Shown here: positions 1 through 12,281 of the stretch, piece by piece
Layout of the letters: each line of letters opens with the position of its first letter
Numbering within the stretch: the stretch's first letter is position 1
DNA from: Sabethes cyaneus
Lineage: Eukaryota > Arthropoda > Insecta > Diptera > Culicidae
NCBI RefSeq assembly: GCF_943734655.1
Contig: NC_071354.1
Location: 2,825,001 to 2,889,000, forward strand
DNA: 64,000 nucleotides
Reading direction: 5' to 3'
Made by a program: the position numbers and the translations under genes
Notes under the pieces: generated by a model
Databases searched by the model: none
What the model saw: only the letters and a program-made list of their open reading frames with translations
What the model was told of the DNA's origin: nothing

Positions 1-545
1 AATTCAGCATAGAAAATTTTCTTGCCCTCGAAAACTTTCACATGCCAAATTTGGTTCCATTTGCTTGATTAGTTCTCGAGTTATGAGGAAATTTGTATTT
101 CGCTTGTATAGGAGCCCCCCCTCCTAAAGTGGGGAGGGGTCCCAATTCATCATAGAAAAAATTTTGGTCTCCAAAAACACACACATGCCAAATTTGGTTC
201 CATTTGCTTGATTAGTTCTCGAGTTATGAGGAAATTTGTATGGAAGCCCCCCCTCTTAAAGGGGAGAGGAGTTATAATTCCCCTTATAAAGAGGGGAGGG
301 GTCTCAAAGTACCCTAGAATAAATTCTTGTCACCGAAAACACCCACATGCCAAATTTGGTTCTATTTGCTTGATTAGTTCTCGAGTTATGCAGAAATTTG
401 TGTTTCATTTGTATGGGAGCCCCCCCTCTTAGTGGGGGGAGGGGTCTCTAACCATCACTAAAACCTTCCCTGGCCCCAAAAACCTCTACATGCAAATTTT
501 CACGCCGATTGGTTCAGTAGTTTTCGATTCTATAAGGAACAAAAT

Positions 546-618
<73 letters not shown>

Positions 619-640
619 AATCCTTCTTTATAGGTATAGA
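1..640. repeat. End part of a 142-bp-unit tandem repeat element (copy 1, cut by window edge)
   Basis: Several diverged units of about 142 bp occur here. Each carries the phrases 'ccaaatttggttccatttgc', 'gttctcgagttatgaggaaa' and a G/C-rich hairpin of the form CCCCCTCnTAAAGnGGGGAGGGG. The array is followed by a unique tail, a (GACA)n microsatellite at about 546-618, and the terminus 'tccttctttataggtata'. The same order of parts recurs in the complete copy at 18752-20987, so this is the right-hand end of a second copy whose left end lies outside the window. Short open frames in the units are not conserved between units, so I do not regard them as coding. The transposon class is unassigned. Confidence 0.8.
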
Positions 641-1875
641 AGATTTGCAGCTCATAATAAATGCTTCAAGTATTTATTATTTTTGATACAATGATAGCAA
701 TAAAACTATTCCAGGTATATACCACAAAAAGCCGTCAAAATATTACCAAATCATTGTACTAGTGTAGGTACGAATATTTTTAATTACTATATCAGCAATT
801 ACATGAAAAGTCATATTTCAAGTGGATAAAAGAATCAAATAGCATGGGTGATTGCCACTTCGGGATTCGCCATTCCTACGTAGGCCTAGCCTAGGTTCTT
901 AAAGTAGCTTTACATTTCTTAATTTTTCTCCGCAAATATTGCTAATGTACGCATCAGTGCTTTAGAGTTAATTAGAATATACAGAGTTGATGTCGCTGAG
1001 CCTATTAGCAGGATGTTTCTAATAGTATTATTTTCCATACGCCTTAGCATGCGTTTGCAAAATGTCTTTCTGTAAATGAATGATTCATTATATCCCTTAC
1101 TATGCTATAGGATAACAGCAAAACAGTTATCTGATATCTTCGTTATAATATCTTATATTTTCTATCATATATATTAATTTGCATTTTCTAAAATAAACAC
1201 CAAATTTGATTCGTTCGTATATACAGTAATTTGATTTGAAAATTTACTACAATATAAATCAACATCATAAGCATTGATTAAATTATAAGTAATAATTGAA
1301 ACACCTGTATTTTTCTATAAAAGGATTCCATTTTTTCTGGCAATAACAATCACTTTCATTCTATTAAACATTACGCAATGCGTGACAGGAACATATGGTG
1401 ACTAAAAAGATTATTATTAGGTAGCTTAGTGCAAATATTTCAGGGTACCGTATTTGACGAAAAAAATCCTTCTACGCTTGTGGTCAAATCTCAATCATTA
1501 AAGAGTTATTAAATAATTTTATTATTCGGTTCTGTTTGTCATAAATTAGCTCTTGTGTAAAAAGTACGCTAGCTAGCTCAATTCTGTTACTTTCATTCGA
1601 AGGTTGAGAAAATTTTGTATTCGAAATTTCTTTTCAACGTACTTGATCCAAATTGTGGATAACGGCAGTATGAAGTCAAAATATAGAATAATAAAATATG
1701 TAAAATGCACATATATTTAATATTACTCTATAAATACTTTGAACGACGTGTTGGGAATTGTTAACGGATCGACGGAAAAATATCTGGGAATTAACATCAA
1801 AACGATTTACCTCGCGGTAACACTACTTAATTACACTATTATTTTCGGTTGAAAACAATTATATATTGACAAATA
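641..1875. other. AT-rich intergenic DNA
   Basis: No open frame of coding character, no terminal inverted repeats and no RNA gene were recognised in this stretch between the tandem repeat element and the LINE. Confidence 0.6.
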
Positions 1876-3846
1876 TGCTTCTTCTTCTTCAGCAGCATAG
1901 GGCCGGGGTGGCTCGTGCTGTTTCAAGCACTCGTCTCCATTCAGCTCGGTCTTGGGCCACTCGTCGCCAATTTCTTAGTCGTCTCAGAAGTCGCAAATCG
2001 CTTTCGACCTGGTCGAGCCATCGTGCACGTTGGGCCCTCCTGTTCCTGGTGCCGGTGGGGTTGTTGAAGAGGACTATTTTTGTCGCATTGTCGTCCGGCA
2101 TCCTTACGACGTGTCCGGCTCACCGTAGCCTGCTAACTTTCGCTAGATGTACGATGGGAGTCTCCCCAAGCAGTACCTGTAGCTCGTGATTCATACGCCT
2201 CCGCCACTCTCCGCTTTCAGTTTGTACTCCGCCAAATATCGTCCGTAGCACTTTCCGCTCGAACACGGCACGGGTGCGTATGTGCTCTGTAACCAGCGTC
2301 ACGGCTTCAAGTCCATAAAGAACTACCGGTCTAATAAGGGTTTTGTACATTGTTAGCTTCGTGTGGCGGCGTATTCTTCCTGATCGTAGCGTTTTACGAA
2401 GGGCAAAGTAGACCCGATTTCCCGCTTAGATGCGCCGCTGGATCTCATTCCTAGTGGTGTTGTCCGCGGTCACCAGCGATCCCAAATACACGAACTCCTC
2501 TACCACTTCTAGTTCATCGCCGTCAACGGTTACCGTCCGTGGGAAGCCTTGTGCTTGTGCTATCGGTGACAGCCGGCGTAACAGGATCTGGGAGAGTACC
2601 TTGTAGGCGGCGTTTACCAGCGTAATACCACGATTGTTGCAGCAGTCTAGCCGATCACCCTTTTTGTAGATGAAACAAACCACTCCTTCTATCCATTCCT
2701 CCGGTAGCTTTTCCTCCTCCCAAATCTTCGAAATAACCCAATGTAGAGCCTTTGCTAGCGTTTCTCCGCTATATTTATAAAGCTCTGTCGGCAGGCGGTC
2801 CTTCCCAGCGGCTTTATTGGTCTTCTGCAGCCCGATTTCTCGTTTGACTTCTTGGAGCGCCTGATCTCATTACTATCTTCCATGGGCGCTCCTAGGTTAA
2901 TTTCCGTTCCGCCTCCTTCTGCGACTTCGCCATTGAGGTGTTCATCGAAGAACTGTTTCCATCTGTCGACCACCTCGCGCTCGTTTGTAATTAGATTCCC
3001 TCCCTCGTCCCTACACATGTCAGGTTTCGGTGTGTAGCCCTTCCGAGTTTGGTTCACCTTCTCATAAAACTTGCGCGTGTCATTAGCTCGGAATAGTTGC
3101 TCTAATTCTTCACGATCTCTGTCCTCCTTTTGGCGCTTTTTCCTCCTCAGGATCGTGCTCAACTGGTTCCTAGCTCATCGGTATTTGGCCTGGTTCTCTC
3201 TAGTGGCAATACTTAGATAATTTTTCCAAGCATTTTTTTCTCCTCCACCGCTTGTTGGCATCATCATGAAACCAATCATTTTGTGTACTCCGAGGCCCAG
3301 ATAACACAAAATCGTAATAGAAAGTTCACATTAAATCGTTTTCATGTCAATTTCACATTGGAATTGTATAATGATTAGAGTATGTCAAATCTAAGTGAAC
3401 AATAAGTTGTTTTGCAGTCGTGCGTGCCTTCATATACAATTCATGGCTGTGAATTATAAATCAGGATAGGCGATTGCAATATTTGATTATATCTTAATCA
3501 TATATTCAGGAGTATTTAGTTGCGTGTTATAAAAACTACGCAAAATAGAATTACAAATAATTGATAAAGCTTTCGCACGTATATCGCCTCCACTTTGGTA
3601 CATATATGTTCTTATATGGCGTGAAATATAACTTTTTCGTTCAGATATGATTTCGTATATCTCAGTTGCAATCGAGATATACAAACCAAATGGTTTACTG
3701 GGGGCTCAATACCTAGTGCCGCGGTAGCGGCCTCTCCGATGGCCGAGCGTATTCTGCTCCAACCGTCTTCGAGGTTTGAAGCACCTAACCCAAGGTTTTG
3801 CTTTACTTTCTCCATGGTCGATGAATGGGCTGCAGCAGACATCTAT
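1876..3846 (-). mobile_element. Decayed non-LTR retrotransposon (LINE), minus strand, split by an insertion
   Basis: Read on the minus strand from 3846 down, fragments of one LINE polyprotein appear in order. First is the linker after the endonuclease (ending ALGIEP, then after an interruption RSTQNDWFHDDA), then a basic R-R-K-K-x-R region and KFYEKVNQTRKGYTPKP. Next is RWKQFFDEHLNGEV, then reverse-transcriptase pieces (CNNRGITLVNAAYKVLSQIL; EEFVYLGSLVTADNTTRNEI). Last is the C-terminal LYGLEAVTL...FERKVLRTIFGGVQ...HLAKVSRLRWVG region. Frameshifts and stops break it throughout, and much of the reverse transcriptase is missing. The 3' end is a short GAAGAAGAAG tail near 1880. Such polyproteins are abundant in mosquito genomes; I do not assign a clade. 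The element is dead. A 407-bp element at 3296-3702 splits it. Confidence 0.85.
3296..3702. mobile_element. Element H, copy 1: 407-bp MITE-like insertion inside the LINE
   Basis: The element runs from CCCAGATAAC to GTTTACTGGG, giving short inverted ends (CCCAG...CTGGG), and is flanked by GG on both sides (3294-3295 and 3703-3704). Removing it with one GG rejoins the LINE frame exactly (ALGIEP/RSTQNDWF), so the boundaries are well supported. A second copy, truncated at its left end, lies at 42701-44363. A minus-strand open frame of 65 codons in this copy (63 in the other) has no recognisable domain and is probably not a gene. Confidence 0.75.
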
Positions 3847-3849
3847 GAT

Positions 3850-6800
3850 CTATGCATAACAAATTAAACTCATCACAAACTTTTTCGCAGTTTTTTTCTT
3901 TTTCAAATAAAAGTAGAACCCTAAGTTACGGAAATTTATACTATGTCTAATATAGAGGAATCTCCCTAAGTTAATAATTGTGCAACTTAGCAGACATCCA
4001 CAGTAAACGAAATTCGTACATGGGGCATTAATTTTGGCGTGAAAGGCCACCTACTAGTGCAAAACAAGTCGCTTCGTTCAATATAATAATACCAATCGAT
4101 CATCGTAGGTACATCATCCGCTTCTGTAGAGATTATCTCAAATTAGACGCCGTGATTATGAATTGCTGATAAAATGAACAAGTGCAATGTAATAGCTATT
4201 ATTGCTGTGTTCCGATCAGAGAATCGAAAGATTTTCGACTAGATTGTTGATAGATGTTTTTTGAACGAGTTTAATGGTTCAAAAACTGAAATTAAACAAT
4301 ACCTAATAAAAACAATTAGATATTTCCCTTCAATTATTGATATAAACTGACTGTAAAACCCGATACAAGCATTCAACCAGTACAATCACCTACAAGGCCC
4401 AAGCAATGGGTTACTCCTACATAGTGTGAACTCTTGGTGTTAATCAATACAGTGACGATTTAAACGTTTTTGTTCAATCGAATTCTACAGTCAACTAAGG
4501 TGACTTGCTAGGTACTAATAAAATACATTTAAGAAATATTGTCTTTATATAGTAGACGTAGGCTTTACGATATGAAGGTTTAACAGTTAGGTCGTGCAAA
4601 AATTTTTAAGGTTCTAAGGCATTGTCTTCCGCATATAGGCACAGGAGGGTATGTTCGGCCAATTGCCTCTATTTTTTCGGCCTAGGCCTAGTACTAGAGG
4701 AAGAACAGGTGGTTTCAACGTTCTTTTGATAAAAAAAACGGTAGATTACTTACGTTCTTGAGAAAATAGTCATAACATATTAAAGATGTATATCGGCAAA
4801 GTATTTCTATTAGCGAAAGAAAAGGAAAATAGGCTGAATTTAGAAACAGGCCGTAAACATCTTCCCGTACCCTATATCGTGTTCCTAACAACCCTATATC
4901 CTATAACAACTCTTTTATACGATTGGTACTTACATGTTACATCACATTGGATTCAGTTAATCAAATCAGTCAGTAATAAGAAGGCGACTAAAGCACATGA
5001 TATTATTATTAGCGCAGTCTTGATAGTAATTTGCATTTAAATCACAAATGAGCAGAATGTTATATCATGACGGGCATAATAGATATTATTAGCCGCTTGG
5101 CTATCAAGTTCGTTCATAAACAAAAGAAATGACTAATTTTTACTATTATTACTATGAAACAAGCAATGATCCTATGTTCTTTTGACTGGGTTCAACTTAG
5201 GTTTCAACAAAGATAGGCTGTACAAATTCAGCGTTTGTATGTACAATAAAATAATAAGAAGGAAGGGTCATGTAAGCTGTAAAAGGCTATCGTTTTTGTG
5301 TCAATGAATAGTTGTTGAAAAAGATCAATTCAAAAATTTCAATGAAAATATGGAACCAATCCTGACTGCTTTCCCTAGTGCAAATAATCAGTTGAAAAAA
5401 TGTAAAAGACGTATTTTGAATATCTGGAATTTTACGATCGTCCGACATTTGATTACATTTTAATGCATGGCTCTTCCAATTCGTCCGCTCTTCGAGTACG
5501 CTACGCTGGGGTCGTTTATACTTTTCATTGAATGAAAGTGATAACCCCCCGGGTCGTAGCTCTTGCTCTTATGTGTGAAATTTGATTAGAAGTTTCGTGA
5601 TAATAGCAAAAACAACGTAGGTAGTCCTAATTAGCGGTTTTAGTTATCATTTTTTGATTCAGATTCAAATTCTGCATATAATATTATGAAATTGATTTAA
5701 GACGTAATTCACTGAAATGATTCTCCTTGCAAAAAGTTAAGGGTAGACACTTTTCTAAATCAGCAAGTTTTACGTAGAGTAAGACCCTCTAATATAATTA
5801 GAAATTCATTGTGATTAGAAATGATTTTTCAGTAGAATGCCATCTTGCGGAATAGAGATGTAAAGCAAAGGCTTTGCTTGACCGAAATGCTTGCTGCCTC
5901 ACATGAACTTTTCAGCTACATTAGATATTATTTAGTAAACACACAGAAACGCTCAAAAACCTATGTAATAGCGAAATTGAAAAAAAAAATTGGAACATGA
6001 TTTGTTATGTTGAGTTACTTAGAAACGACATTATTATTATTTAATGTCTTTAAACGATTCATTAAGATTTACTTTATCAGCTGCTTCGGCTGACCTTTGG
6101 CTCAATTTAGAGATTATCTTTTGGTTTGACATTTGATTGCTTTATGGGTGCAATTTTTGCCCGGCTTTATCTACTAGACTGAGAACTGACTGGATTTTTG
6201 CCCGGCTTTATCTACTAGACTGACTAGAAGACTGAGCTATATATGTAGTATCTGATTCTTTACATCTGATAAACTTTTTCTACATCAACTTACACCTAAT
6301 CAAGCAATGCGTTGCATTTGACGTAAACTCAAGCAATTCAATTGAAATATTAGAACGAGAAAGTTAATACTAATATTCTAATTAAGTCAGTCGCATGTTT
6401 ACAACCACAACCGGCTTGATCGATCGCTTGTTTCAACGCTTCCAGTGCATTGTATTAAAATCCAGTTTGCAGTACCTCCCGGATCAGGCCCGGATCACCA
6501 CCGATCGTACGTGCTGTGTAACGGTTCGAGATAATTTTCATTTAGATCGTTTCACAGACAGTGAGTCCGCCAAGGGCGGAATGCGGCGATGGAGGAAAGT
6601 GAATGCGACACATGTGTTCTCTGAAGATGCGAATTGTTCACTTGATAAGTGGCGCATGCTAAAAATAGCGGAGGACAACACGGTGGTTTTATGATTTTTT
6701 TTATGAAATGTTTTTATTATGCTTTTTTTGTCTGCGGTACATGGTTTTTAGTATTTGTAACATCATTAGCGTCGGTAATGTTATATTTGTCAGGTTGGGT

Positions 6801-8839
6801 TTATGAAAAAAATTTATTTTTTTAAAGCTTTTATAGAATTGAACCCCTAACAGAACATCGCCGATTTATAATAAATTTTGATCCCAATGTTCAATTTTCA
6901 TCATTCGCGCCTTGAAAAAAAACAACCTTAAACTAGAATTTTAGTTATCATGTTATTAGCTGACTCACGTTTTGCTTTCCAGCTCTAATCATAAAGTAAA
7001 AATGCTTTCTTTTTCTTTTATGCATGATAAAAATTGGCACCTAGTTAACAGCCCTGGTAACGCTACTGCAACACGCGCTGCTTTTTACGCCACGCGTAAA
7101 TTGTGTTTATCAACATTCATTGAGTTCAGTGATTTAATCAAAAGCTATGTTTACGGTATGCCACGAAGATATGCGACTTGGTCTATTAATAAGTAAAAAA
7201 TCATTTGCTTAAACTGGTAATAGAAAATGACACAGCCGGTTTTCGAATCAGGAACTAGTCGATCTAGGGTCGAAAGGTTTAAATTAATTCCGATCGTTCA
7301 GCGCCGCATACATTACAACTATTTAAGCTTCATTTGCATATTCATACAGCTGGAGCGCCACAACTCAATTGCAGTTGGTGATGATCAGTGGCGATCCCCG
7401 TTAACTTTAGGTATCAAAGTTCACTTTTTGTATCATTTGTTTGTCCAGTTTTTCTGCGATCGGCAATCCGCAATTCGTTGTAATGAAAGATATAACCATT
7501 CAGTTCGAAAACGCGTTCTGAACCTAGCATGAAAGAATGACCTACGAAAGCAACGATGTCTCGCTCAAAGCTGACGCGCAATTATCAATGGAAGAAGTTC
7601 TCCAGTTCAGTACGTATGCAACGGTTGGTTAACTGACCGGCGGTATTGGTTAGAGCATGGCACAAAGCACGTTTTAATGACAGATAAGGAAGAACACACG
7701 TATTCTTTTCTGCGACTTTTTCAAATATAACTTAAGTGTCCTTTATTATCAGGGAATAATTCACTTTTCTTTGTCACTAACCTGATGGAGACAATTTTTT
7801 CAATAACATGTTCTTTTCTTTTTATTTATGTGCCACAAAAAAAGATTCCGACAGCCACACTTATTAACAACTCTGCAACTGATCTAACTCGTACGCTGCT
7901 TTGGTTTACATTACGTTCTGAGCCTATCAGCGACAGCGTCGATCTTCAACCGATGAAGTTCGACCTATTCTATGGCACTGCTCGACGGACACTACATGCT
8001 ACAAGCTGAGCGTTAATGGAATATATTCGCCGTTATATGCGATGTGGTTTTATGCGAAGGAGGACAGAACCTATTTTGATCCATTAGATCGAATAATAAA
8101 TTAACCAATAAGCATTGCAAATTGCATGTTGTAAATTGAAATTGAATTCGTTTTAAATATTTGGAATTTATAGTAATTTACCTGACAGTATAATATACAA
8201 AATGTTAGCAACTACTGCATATAGTAATTGTACTAGTGTAAGAGATGATAATACAATACTATAAATATATTACTCGTACTTTCAACTTGCGAGCAGTGTT
8301 TGTATTTACACGTCGATAGAGATAAGGTAAGAGCGCGCGTTTCGATGACTGCTCTATTGGTAAACTGTAGCAGGTGATAAACCACGTGGAAAAGAATCTT
8401 TTCCAGAGAAAACTATCACTTTCAATCCCAAATAAAGTACATCCAGGCTGTAAAATAAACTTAAAGGTCCTCTCAGAGATTTGATACCCCTCTTTATCGC
8501 CAGACTTGGAACTAAGCTGTTAGTGCATGTATCAATATTGTGGGCCTTTCGCAACGATTTCTTCCAGTTGAACTTGCAGTAAATAAGATGCCGTATCGTA
8601 TCGGGGGGTGCTCTTGACTACACCTCTCCCCAACCACTGGCATATTTTTGCTCAAGGTAGAACAACAATATCCTAAACTAAAACTGCATGTACTGTCCTG
8701 TTCTGTACGCGTTAAAAATAATCTCTCAGATTATGAAGAGCTTTGGAAATCATGATATCATGATCAGAGATTACTTTTGTCATCGTTAACGAATTAATTA
8801 GGTAATCAATGGTAATTAGTAGAGTAATCAATGATAATC
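3850..8839. other. AT-rich intergenic desert
   Basis: About 5 kb without a recognisable gene. Open frames here reach at most about 100 codons (for example 6395-6694 and 7227-7532, plus) and show no domain, splice context or family resemblance. Part of 4826-4880 (AATAGGCTGAATTTAGAAAC, then CCGTACCCTAT) recurs near 26968-27015, marking a dispersed repeat. At 8100-8115 the phrase AACCAATAAGCATT resembles the terminus of the MITE at 58074-58383. Confidence 0.5.
6153..6223. repeat. Two-copy tandem duplication, period 41 bp
   Basis: A 30-base phrase starting ATTTTTGCCCGGCTTTATCT occurs at 6153 and again at 6194, exactly 41 bp apart. This is a short recent duplication in otherwise unique DNA. Confidence 0.8.
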
Positions 8840-8843
8840 TTAA

Positions 8844-9570
8844 GGGGGCATAGTACTTTTTACACCATATTTTTTGCCTTATTTCAAATATTTTTTTCTC
8901 GATAACGCGAAAAGCGAATCGATTCGGGTTTTTTGCATTTTAAACATTGCACTTTATACTAATATTTACAATTTTGTTTGCATACGTGAACCTCTTTCCC
9001 TCTCCCCTACGGCTCCTTGAACATGATCATTCGAAAAAAACATGATTTGCGGTACCATGGATTGGCGCTGGGGGGCTTATCCGAATTGAAAAATTCCAAA
9101 ACGACATGAAAGTATATTAAATTATCTCGTGTTTGACCCATGATTTTTTTAAAATTCGAACGCATAACAAAATGGGGGACATTTAAACATAAAAGTAAGG
9201 TTTTTAGTCGAAAAAATTGACTTTAAACATTTCTAAAAAATACAAAAATTGCAATATCGAAAAAAGGATGGGTCAAACACTAGATAATTTTGTTGGCTTT
9301 CAAACAAAAAAAGAATCAACAAAATTGCTTGAGCCGTTCTTGAGATATTTATGGTACCGACTTTGAAAACCTGATTTCGAGAAAAACGGCGTAGAAGTTT
9401 CTATTCGCCGTGTAATCGCTCCAGACATGCGCGGTACAAATAGCTGAAACTTTGTCAATTTTTAGATGTCATCCAAACGACTTCAAACACATATGGTCAA
9501 CATGTTAATCTTTCGAAATAATCAATAAAAAAAATTCGATTTTTTTAAATAGAAAAAGTACTATGCCCCC
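8844..9570. mobile_element. TTAA-flanked MITE, 727 bp (piggyBac-type target site)
   Basis: The left end GGGGGCATAGTACTTTTT and the right end AAAAAGTACTATGCCCCC are inverse repeats of 18 bp. Both are flanked by TTAA (8840-8843 and 9571-9574), the target duplication typical of piggyBac-superfamily elements. An inner inverted repeat, with GTGTTTGACCCA near 9129 facing TGGGTCAAACAC near 9270, adds symmetry. There is no transposase frame, so the element is non-autonomous. Confidence 0.85.
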
Positions 9571-9574
9571 TTAA

Positions 9575-10494
9575 GTAAAATCATTGGTAATCATGATTAA
9601 TTTAGAGCTGAGAGAGATTCGCGGATAGGAAAAATTTGTACGTCAAATGCAGCCAGTTCGAACTGTCAAATGCAGCCAGTTGTTATTATTGGTCAGGAAT
9701 GGAAAAGTATTGGTAACTCATACAAGTTTTCGGCTGGTAGTTCTTTAGGAAAACACAAATAAGAAATTAAATTCGTCTTATTTTTTCCGTTGTAAATTAG
9801 CTGCTAGCTAAAAAAACGTTTGATAATATTTTACACTAACCATACTTTCGAAATTCTCACAAAAGTACTCATAACGTGCCATTTTACATGCAATAAACTA
9901 TGCGCTTCCGATTTATCGCATGTTGCATACAGTATTTTTGCAAGAGTTGATGTCCCATAGACCAACTAGTACCAAAAAATGTCACTGCAAGACACGCACT
10001 TTTCACGTTCAATGTAGAGTTCACGCACGCGCTTGAACAGTCAGCCCAAATATGAACACAAACATAATAAGAAGAATAAGAACTGTCAAAGAATGAGAAA
10101 AAGAAAACCGTCTTTGCGACTCTCTCTCAGATTTATAGTAATCACAAGAGATTGATGTTGTGTATTAAATTTACCTAAAAATTAAGATCAATTATATCGA
10201 TTTATTATGGCAGTCTTTCTGGCAACACTGTCATCCGATAAAAAGTAGATTACACGAGCCGGTCTCGGCAGTCTAAGTTGATTTTCCAACGTGAACTAAA
10301 GTGTCAAGTGTCATCATCCGAACTCCATTACTACGATTATCTACGATCTAAAAGGATCTGCATTTCACCATCTGATAGGATTTACACTTTTACTACCTCT
10401 TTGGATTCCCGGCTCAGTAAAGTAATCAAAAGTAACTTTTTTCGAAGGTGCGTAGTAATTATTGCTTTTGGAAACCCCTTGGATTAGTCTAATG
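9575..10494. other. Intergenic DNA without recognised features
   Basis: No gene, RNA or complete repeat boundary could be supported. The first 30 bases after the TTAA site continue the AATCAATGGTAAT-rich sequence seen before the MITE, as expected for its target locus. Confidence 0.5.
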
Positions 10495-10496
10495 TA

Positions 10497-10831
10497 CTCT
10501 GAAACAAAAACCATGGTATCTCGCACAATTTTGCAGAAAACGCATGCTTTTTGTAAGTACCATGAAAAAGCTATTCAAATTTACCATGATTCTAGTACAA
10601 GTAATATGTTCTCAGATAATTTTACCACATTTCATGATCATGTCTAGTAATTTTGACTGCGATTCTGTTATTTTTGTTATGTATCAGGGTAACGCCGAAC
10701 GTAACGCATAGTAATTTTGACCAGAACACTGCTTGAGCTAAACAGAAATCTTTTCTGCAAAAATTCACTGGTGTGTCCTCTTAATTTCACCCTCTAATAT
10801 GGTAACAATTACCATGATTCTTGTTTCAGTG
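10497..10831. mobile_element. TA-flanked MITE, 335 bp
   Basis: The left end CTCTGAAACAAAAACCATGG is the inverse complement, with a few mismatches, of the right end CATGATTCTTGTTTCAGTG. TA flanks both sides (10495-10496 and 10832-10833). No coding frame is present. The TA duplication fits Tc1/mariner-type elements. Confidence 0.7.
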
Positions 10832-10833
10832 TA

Positions 10834-11296
10834 CACTCAACCCCCGCTAATATGAAAAACAGCTCGTTCAGATTGGGCGAGTTCATTTTTAATCTGAATA
10901 TTTGGTAACTCTATTCATTTTCACATACGCGCAAGACGCACACCCTATGAACTTGTTGTTTTGATTTGACGAAAACAAACGTTTTGAAAACATTTCAAAC
11001 ATGCTCGAATTCTAGAGGTTTGATTTGTAGAAGACGAATTTGGCTCGGCAGTTTCAACTCAAATGGCCTATTTTGAGTGCTGGAGAGAGGTAAGTTGCAT
11101 ATGAGGTATATTGCCAAAGCTCCGAAGCAAGAGGAAACGCATTAAGATTTTTTGCTTTTTTTTTAATTTATCGGTCAACTTTAACGTCAATTGTGTGTGA
11201 CGCTTGACCGGTTTTTAAAGTGAACGCATTCATACCACCGGGGTACAGATTAAAAATGTTCAGATTAAAGAAGGTCATACCAACGGGGGTACACGG
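10834..11296. mobile_element. Element F, copy 1: TA-flanked MITE, about 463 bp
   Basis: The ends are CACTCAACCCCCGCTAATAT and, at the right in inverse orientation, CCGTGTACCCCCGTTGGTAT, sharing the ACCCCCG core. TA lies at both borders. The subterminal phrase TTTAATCTGAA occurs near both ends in inverse orientation. It is related to copy 2 at 11837-12240, which has cleaner ends. It abuts the preceding MITE and shares its TA. Confidence 0.6.
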
Positions 11297-11467
11297 TAGT
11301 TTGACAACCACACCACCCCTCTGTGTAGAGTGACTATATATAGAGTGGCGACGATGTCAAAATTGGAATGATAATTATCGGTCAGTGTCATTCCAATCGA
11401 GCAGACGACCAATCCAACGCGTATGCGGGAAAGAGAAAGAAAATACGCATTGCGCATATACTTTTGG

Positions 11468-11651
11468 TAGAGTGACTATATATAGAGTGGCGACAATGTC
11501 AAAATAGGAATGATAATTATCTGTCAGTGTCATTCCAATCGAGCAGACGACCTATCCAACGCGTATGCAGGAAAGAGAAAGACAAACCTAGGAAAAACCG
11601 CATTGCATACATTTGGGATGTCATGTCGCCACTCTGTATATAGTCACTCTA
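11468..11651. mobile_element. Element A, copy 2: 184-bp hAT-like MITE with 8-bp duplication ACTTTTGG
   Basis: Ends TAGAGTGACTATATA and TATATAGTCACTCTA are inverse repeats, and ACTTTTGG flanks both sides (11460-11467 and 11652-11659). Excision restores the phrase CATATACTTTTGGGATGACA in copy 1, which is the sequence seen in inverse orientation in the copy near 51770-51800. An 8-bp duplication is the hallmark of hAT-superfamily insertion. The element is non-coding. Confidence 0.9.
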
Positions 11652-11683
11652 ACTTTTGGGATGACATGTCGCCACTCTGTATA

Positions 11684-11832
11684 TGTCGACCAACATTTGA
11701 AAGGGGCGGATAAGCCAACTGTCAAACAGAACGAGTGAGAGTTATTTTTTGCTGGAGCAGCATAGGAAAATGAACTCTCACTCGTTCTGTTTGACAGTTG
11801 GCTTATACGCCCCTTTCAAATGTTAGTCGACA
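11684..11832. mobile_element. Foldback element E, 149 bp
   Basis: This is a near-perfect palindrome. TGTCGACCAACATTTGAAAG at the left faces CTTTCAAATGTTAGTCGACA at the right, with arms of about 60 bp reaching AACGAGTGAGAGTT. TATA flanks both sides inside the TATATA of element A's terminus, so a TA or TATA target is likely. Confidence 0.8.
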
Positions 11833-11836
11833 TATA

Positions 11837-12240
11837 CCGTGGACCCCCGTTCGTTTGACCATTTTTAATCTGAACACTTTTTAATTTGAACCCCGTTGGT
11901 TTGCACGACGTGCAAATTAAAAATGGTTCAAACGTCATTCTCAACATGACATCATTTGTTTATGCAGACAATGCACATAAACACGATTTGTTTGTACTGA
12001 CCTAGCGTGTTTAATCGGTTTCACATTTCGTTTTCCTAACGATTAAGATAGAAATCCGATCGGAAAATACAATATTCGCACTTGCAACTGCCAACTAAAA
12101 CAAACCACCAAAACAATAACAAAGAGCAGGGCGGCCAGTTCACACAGGTTTCAGCATATTTCGGGTTACCAGTTGTTCAAATTAAAAAGTAACCCCGTTA
12201 GTTTGCATGAGGAATCGTTCAAACGAACGGGGGTCCACTG
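11837..12240. mobile_element. Element F, copy 2: TA-flanked MITE, 404 bp
   Basis: The left end CCGTGGACCCCCGTTCGTTT and the inverse of the right end, CAGTGGACCCCCGTTCGTTT, differ at the first bases only. TA flanks both sides (11835-11836 and 12241-12242). Excision rejoins the terminus of element A copy 1. There is no coding frame. Confidence 0.85.
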
Positions 12241-12281
12241 TAGTCACTCTAACTTTTGGGATGACATGTCGCCACTCTGTA

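Larger units (their letters stand above)
11326..12251. mobile_element. Element A, copy 1 (hAT-like MITE), interrupted by three later insertions
   Basis: The left end TAGAGTGACTATATATAGAG is at 11326 and the matching right end TAGTCACTCTA is at 12241-12251. Its own sequence occupies 11326-11467, 11652-11683 and 12241-12251. The intervals are filled by element A copy 2, foldback E and element F copy 2. With the insertions removed, it matches copy 2 and the copy at 51748. Confidence 0.8.

Noticed and set aside
6395..7532. Frames of 74-101 codons in the 6.4-7.5 kb stretch
   Set aside because: No domain, no splice signals and AT-rich composition; frames of this length are expected by chance across a 64-kb window.
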